Below are positions 6,532 to 9,591 of a stretch of DNA of 9,591 nucleotides, one piece after another. The position numbers and the translations under genes are program-made. Below the pieces are notes generated by a model. That model did no database searches, was not told where the DNA came from, and worked only from the letters and a program-made list of their open reading frames with translations. The first letter of the stretch is position 1; each line of letters opens with the position of its first letter. The stretch spans positions 1-9,591 of the forward strand of contig JAKFYP010000062.1 in NCBI GenBank assembly GCA_021730835.1. Direction: 5' to 3'. The DNA is from Alphaproteobacteria bacterium (GTDB lineage Bacteria; Pseudomonadota; Alphaproteobacteria; Rickettsiales; UBA998).

Positions 6532-6633
6532 CACAGCATCCACCTGTGGGATGCTGTGTCATAAAAGAGTTCAGCATCCACCTGTGGGATGCTGTGTCTT
6601 ATGAAGATGAGCATCCCACAGGTGGATGCTCAT
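6532..6633. repeat. Three-copy palindromic repeat array with a 21-bp core, third copy inverted
   Basis: Each copy is a hairpin with the core arms AGCATCC / GGATGCT. Copy 1 (6532-6558) has a 10-bp stem and loop ACCTGTG; copy 2 (6572-6594) has an 8-bp stem and the same loop; copy 3 (6607-6633) has a 10-bp stem and the loop CACAGGT, the reverse complement of the others. Core starts are at 6535, 6573 and 6610, a period of 38 and 37 bases. Copies 1 and 2 are identical over 27 bases (6534-6560 and 6572-6598). The closing pair next to the core is C-G in copies 1 and 2 and G-C in copy 3, so pairing is preserved despite the sequence change. TCATAA (6559-6564) and TTATGA (6599-6604) add an outer stem around copy 2. 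Copy 3 can also pair over all 21 core bases with copy 1 or 2. Function unknown. Confidence 0.85.
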
Positions 6634-6641
6634 GCGGCGTA

Positions 6642-6665
6642 GAGTTTGTGTGTAAGCACAAACTC
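6642..6665. repeat. Hairpin, 9-bp perfect stem, 6-base loop
   Basis: GAGTTTGTG (6642-6650) pairs with CACAAACTC (6657-6665) around TGTAAG. It is the last of six consecutive hairpins and lies 37 bases beyond the stop codon of the ankyrin gene, so it may be the 3' end structure of that minus-strand transcript. It lacks a T-run on both strands, so an intrinsic terminator call is weak. Confidence 0.55.
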
Positions 6666-6702
6666 AATCAGCTATATCTGTTTATGTGGATCACAAAGCA
6701 AA

Positions 6703-7602
6703 TCAGCATAATGCTTGAGGATCGTACTGATTGCTCTGCAAGCGCCGCTCAAGCAGGGTGTATTGGTGGCAGGATTGATTCTTCCATTTTTGCGGCAGGG
6801 CCTGCATCACATCATACAACAACTGGTGATCCTCCGGGTCTGGCGATTGCAGCAGCGGCTTGCAGATCAACTCAGGAAACAACCCGGCGTAGCAGGCGCT
6901 TTTGACATCGTCGTTGAGATAGCCGTCCTCATCGAAAAGGGAAGCTTTTGTTGGCGGGCCGTCAAAAGTAAAGAGTACCCGGTTTTTATGATTTAGTAAA
7001 AAATCGTCAAGATATGTATTGAATGCATCTCTGTCTGTCCCTGAGAACACCAGCCCGGCGTCGTGTGGGTTCGCGCCTTCCAGCAGCAACGGTTCTAAGG
7101 CGTCCTGATTAGCATTATCAATGGCGCTATAAAACGCGGTCTCTCCCCGATTGTTGTAGGTATCTACCTGAGCGCCGTGCCGCAACAACCATTGGACGAC
7201 TCTTGCGTGACATCGAAACGCAGCGATATGCAGGGGAGTATTTCTCTGGAAATCGGGTAAATTGGGATTTGCTCCCAACTCAAGCAATTTGAAACAGGCT
7301 GACGCCAAACTGTAGGTAGCGGCAATATGAAGGGGAGTGAAACCGTTCTGGTTATAAGCGTTGATGTCGGCTCCGGAGTCTACCAGTAGACCGCACAAGT
7401 CGGTATAGCCTCTAGATGCCGCCTGATGCAGCAAGGTAGAACCGTCACATTTAACCTTCGCCAGAAAATCGTGTTGTTTTATCGTAGCCAGTAAACCCTG
7501 AAACTGCGTTTTGGAGAGCGCTTGATTATTTTTAAAGAGATCGAATGCCTGATCGGCTATTGTTTTCTGGTCATCGCTCAGAGATTCATAGGGTAATGTC
7601 AT
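6703..7602 (-). CDS. Ankyrin-repeat protein, 299 aa
   Basis: Ankyrin repeats bind proteins, so this is probably an interaction protein; partner and process are unknown. A helical N-terminal region (1-50) is followed by about four ankyrin units: 54-86 (GSTLLHQAASRGY, LLVDSGADINAYNQ), 87-119 (GFTPLHIAATYS, LLELGANPNLPD), 120-152 (NTPLHIAAFRCH, WLLRHGAQVDTYN) and a more divergent 153-180 (GETAFYSAIDNA, LLLEGANP). The C-terminal 120 residues match nothing I recognise. There is no signal peptide or membrane segment, so it is cytoplasmic unless exported by a specialised secretion system. The gene looks visibly more AT-rich, with more TTA, ATT and AAA codons, than the synthetase and sensor genes beside it, which hints at later acquisition. 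No clear Shine-Dalgarno precedes the ATG at 7602-7600, but a perfect extended -10 lies upstream. It sits between the hairpin array and the acyl-CoA synthetase. Confidence 0.85.
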   Translation of the reverse strand: MTLPYESLSDDQKTIADQAFDLFKNNQALSKTQFQGLLATIKQHDFLAKVKCDGSTLLHQAASRGYTDLCGLLVDSGADINAYNQNGFTPLHIAATYSLASACFKLLELGANPNLPDFQRNTPLHIAAFRCHARVVQWLLRHGAQVDTYNNRGETAFYSAIDNANQDALEPLLLEGANPHDAGLVFSGTDRDAFNTYLDDFLLNHKNRVLFTFDGPPTKASLFDEDGYLNDDVKSACYAGLFPELICKPLLQSPDPEDHQLLYDVMQALPQKWKNQSCHQYTLLERRLQSNQYDPQALC

Positions 7603-7646
7603 GGCCGGGTGCGTCTGATAAATATTGTTATAAATAGAATTTTCGC

Positions 7647-7655
7647 ATTATAGCA
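7647..7655 (-). promoter_or_regulatory. Perfect extended -10 promoter for the ankyrin gene
   Basis: On the minus strand the sequence reads TGCTATAAT, a full extended -10 match. Transcription would start near 7640, giving an AT-rich leader of about 38 bases before the ATG at 7602. No good -35 lies 16-18 bases upstream, consistent with extended -10 dependence. Confidence 0.55.
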
Positions 7656-7720
7656 GAGAAAGGTTAATACTGCTTCATATTTCTGCCTCTTCGTGACTTT
7701 CTACCCAAAATTCACCACGA

Positions 7721-7749
7721 TTGACCCCGGCATCATCACGGCATAAACT
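7721..7749 (+). promoter_or_regulatory. Sigma-70-like promoter candidate for the acyl-CoA synthetase
   Basis: TTGACC (7721-7726, a 5/6 match) and TAAACT (7744-7749, a 4/6 match) are separated by 17 bases. Transcription would begin near 7756, about 21 bases before the ATG, with the AGGAGA ribosome-binding site (7765-7770) inside the leader. Confidence 0.5.
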
Positions 7750-7776
7750 CCGGCGATTCCAGGCAGGAGAAGTGCA

Positions 7777-9447
7777 ATGGCGGAAGATACCCCCTGGGTG
7801 GATGGGCTGACTATCGGCGAAGTGTTGCGCCGGACGGCGGCGCGGGTGGGCGAGCAGGATGCGCTGGTGTTCCCGCAGCTCGGGGTGCGCCTGAGCTACG
7901 CGGCGCTGGACGGGGAGGTGGATAAGGCGGCGAGAGCGCTGCTGGCTATGGGCATCGGCAAGGGCGACCATGTCGGCTGCTGGGCGACCAATATTCCCGA
8001 ATGGGTGATTTTGCAACTGGCGACGGCGCGGATCGGCGCGGTGCTGGTGACGATCAACCCGGCCTATCGCTCCAGCGAAATGGGCTATGTGCTGCGTCAG
8101 GGCGACCTCAAGGCGCTGTTTCTGATCGAGCGCTTTCGCACCAGCAACTACCATGAAATTATCGCGGAGAATTGCTCCGGTCTTGCGGATAAACCTTACG
8201 GCGAGTATTTCAATAACGAGTTTCCCTGTTTGCGGCTGGTGGTCAACATGCGCGGGCGCACGCCGGAAGGCATGATGCCCTGGCAGGAATTTCTCGCTGA
8301 GTCGAAGAAAACGACTGACAAGGCGCTGGCGAGCGCTGAGGAGGGACTCAAACCGGGTGATGCCATCAACATCCAGTATACGTCGGGGACGACCGGTTTT
8401 CCCAAGGCGGCGACGCTGACCCATCGCAATATCCTGCTCAACGCGTGGTATGTCACCGGCTGTCAGGCGATTTCGGAACGCGACCGCATGTGCATTCCCG
8501 TGCCTTATTACCATTGCTTCGGGCTGGTGATGGGGACGCTCGGCGCGGTGACACGTGGCGCGGCAATGATCGTCCCGGCGGAATATTTCGATGCGGAGGC
8601 GACGCTGGATGCCGTCGAATGCGAGCATGCGACAACGCTCTACGGCGTGCCGACCATGTTTATCGCCATGCTGGAGGATGCCAGTTTCGGGCGGCGGGAT
8701 TTATCGTCGCTCAGAAGCGGGATCATGGCGGGCAGCCCGTGCCCGATTGAGGTGATGCGCAAGGTGGTGGACAAAATGGGCATGCGCGAGGTGACGATTG
8801 CCTACGGGCTGACGGAGGCTTCGCCGGTGATTACCCAGACCCATACCGATGATCCGCTGGAGGTGCGTGTCTCCACCGTCGGGCGGCCCTTGCCGGGCGT
8901 CGAGGTGCGGTTGATTGACCCGGAGAGCGGCGAGGATGCAGGTGAGGGGGAGAACGGTGAGCTATGGGTGCGCGGGCATGGGGTGATGCTGGGTTACTAC
9001 GGCAACGGGGAGGCGACGCGGCAGGCGATTGACGAGCAGGGCTGGCTACGCACCGGTGATCTGGCGAAGCGCTTTCCTGACGGTAATTATTCGATCACCG
9101 GGCGCATCAAGGATATGGTCTGCCGGGGCGGGGAGAATATCTATCCCCGGGAGATTGAGGAGTTTCTGTTTACCCATCCCGATATCGAGCAGGTGGCGGT
9201 GGTCGGCTTGCCGGATCGCAAATACGGCGAGGAATTATGCGTATGGGTGCTGAAGCGGCCACAGTGCTCGCTCGGTGAGGATGATGTGCGGGCTTTCTGC
9301 AAGGCATCGCTGGCGCATTACAAGGTTCCGCGCTACGTTAAATTCGTGGAATATTTCCCGCAGACCGTCAGCGGCAAAATCCAGAAGTTCAAAATCCGCG
9401 AACAGATGATGGATGAACTGGGATTGAAGGAGGAGAAAACGGCCTGA
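7777..9447 (+). CDS. AMP-forming acyl-CoA synthetase (fatty-acid CoA ligase, ACSF2/FadD-like), 556 aa
   Basis: This is a member of the ANL adenylating superfamily: it activates a carboxylic acid (probably a medium- or long-chain fatty acid) with ATP to an acyl-adenylate, then transfers the acyl group to CoA in the cytoplasm or at the inner membrane. The core motifs are intact: the P-loop YTSGTTGFPK (201-210), PYYHCFG (243-249), YGLTEASP (343-350), GWLRTGDLAK (422-431), GRIKDMVCRGGENIYPREIE (442-461) and the C-terminal catalytic Lys534 in VSGKIQK. The length is typical (about 540-570 aa). The pattern fits the ACSF2/AMP-binding-domain group best; the acyl chain cannot be predicted from sequence reading. 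The start at 7777 is supported by AGGAGA (7765-7770) six bases upstream. It is divergent from the ankyrin gene across 174 bases and appears to be a single-gene transcript. The gene is GC-rich, with strong G/C third positions, unlike the ankyrin gene. Confidence 0.93.
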   Translation: MAEDTPWVDGLTIGEVLRRTAARVGEQDALVFPQLGVRLSYAALDGEVDKAARALLAMGIGKGDHVGCWATNIPEWVILQLATARIGAVLVTINPAYRSSEMGYVLRQGDLKALFLIERFRTSNYHEIIAENCSGLADKPYGEYFNNEFPCLRLVVNMRGRTPEGMMPWQEFLAESKKTTDKALASAEEGLKPGDAINIQYTSGTTGFPKAATLTHRNILLNAWYVTGCQAISERDRMCIPVPYYHCFGLVMGTLGAVTRGAAMIVPAEYFDAEATLDAVECEHATTLYGVPTMFIAMLEDASFGRRDLSSLRSGIMAGSPCPIEVMRKVVDKMGMREVTIAYGLTEASPVITQTHTDDPLEVRVSTVGRPLPGVEVRLIDPESGEDAGEGENGELWVRGHGVMLGYYGNGEATRQAIDEQGWLRTGDLAKRFPDGNYSITGRIKDMVCRGGENIYPREIEEFLFTHPDIEQVAVVGLPDRKYGEELCVWVLKRPQCSLGEDDVRAFCKASLAHYKVPRYVKFVEYFPQTVSGKIQKFKIREQMMDELGLKEEKTA

Positions 9448-9452
9448 AGTTA

Positions 9453-9487
9453 GGTTATAGGTTTCAGGTTTCAGGTTTTAGGTTTTA
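9453..9487. repeat. Five tandem telomere-like heptamers
   Basis: Starting five bases after the synthetase stop codon are GGTTATA, GGTTTCA, GGTTTCA, GGTTTTA and GGTTTTA, followed by GGGG. The units differ only at positions 5 and 6 of the heptamer. Such a short degenerate tract probably arose by slippage; no function is evident. Confidence 0.75.
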
Positions 9488-9527
9488 GGGGTGGGCAATA
9501 GGATAGGAAAGCAGTTGGCTTCTTGTC

Positions 9528-9590
9528 ATTCCGGAAGCCACTTTTCCCTGTGAGCTACGCGAACGGTAGGGAAAGTGAGCTATTCGGAAT
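9528..9590. repeat. Long imperfect intergenic hairpin at the right edge
   Basis: ATTCCG (9528-9533) pairs with CGGAAT (9585-9590); AGC (9536-9538) pairs with GCT (9579-9581); and CACTTTTCCCT (9539-9549) pairs with AGGGAAAGTG (9568-9577), with one extra T in the left arm. The loop is 18 bases (9550-9567). The GTCATTCCG opening (9525-9533) resembles dispersed palindromic repeats seen between genes in several proteobacterial genomes; that resemblance is from memory. It may also serve as a 3' end structure for the synthetase mRNA. The window ends one base later. Confidence 0.65.
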
Positions 9591-9591
9591 T

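Noticed and set aside
6534..6633. Possible CRISPR mini-array (27-bp repeats at 38-base period)
   Set aside because: Spacers would be only about 11 bases, the third repeat is inverted, and no cas gene is nearby.
6474..6905. 143-codon plus-strand reading through the hairpin array
   Set aside because: It translates repeat copies and the antisense of the ankyrin gene, has no ribosome-binding site, and its peptide simply repeats with the DNA repeat.
7675..8628. A 317-codon minus-strand reading across the start of the acyl-CoA synthetase gene
   Set aside because: It is the antisense shadow of a GC-rich gene with all adenylation motifs intact; its protein is Arg/His/Gln-rich with no domain pattern.
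9453..9487. True telomeric repeat implying a linear replicon end or eukaryotic DNA
   Set aside because: There are only five degenerate units, they are internal, and they are flanked by bacterial genes with bacterial ribosome-binding sites.

Overview
This is bacterial DNA of moderately high GC, most likely from a Gram-negative proteobacterium. An alphaproteobacterium is my best guess, from the style of the TpsB protein, the minimal CpaA-type prepilin peptidase and the LapG-like protease; this is an inference, because no rRNA or taxonomic marker is present. An outer-membrane TpsB transporter and a periplasmic protease show that the cell has two membranes.

Layout. Bases 1-126 (minus) hold the start of an IS5-family transposase that runs off the left edge. 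Bases 196-343 form a 148-bp foldback palindrome lying between that insertion element and the next gene. Bases 340-861 (minus) encode a short A24 prepilin peptidase, divergent from a membrane-anchored alpha/beta hydrolase (919-1719, plus). The hydrolase converges on a TpsB/ShlB-type outer-membrane transporter (1739-3433, minus). Next come a LapG-like periplasmic cysteine protease (3601-4236, minus) and, divergently, a two-TM sensor with a periplasmic domain, a PAS domain and an HD-GYP domain that has lost its metal ligands (4305-6422, plus). Bases 6423-6702 contain no gene but carry a run of six hairpins, three of which share a 21-bp core. An ankyrin-repeat gene (6703-7602, minus) follows, then a divergent AMP-forming acyl-CoA synthetase (7777-9447, plus). 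The right end carries telomere-like heptamer repeats and a long imperfect hairpin.

How the genes may work together. The most interesting block is 1739-6422. In Pseudomonas, LapG cleaves surface adhesins, including the two-partner-secretion adhesin CdrA exported by the TpsB protein CdrB, and the degenerate c-di-GMP receptor LapD restrains LapG. Here a TpsB transporter, a LapG-like protease and a membrane receptor with a periplasmic domain and a dead c-di-GMP-type domain are adjacent, but the receptor is built on HD-GYP rather than GGDEF-EAL. I infer a candidate adhesin-release circuit with a non-homologous LapD substitute. The adhesin (TpsA) is not in the window and the receptor function is untested. 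The other genes look like unrelated housekeeping or accessory neighbours.
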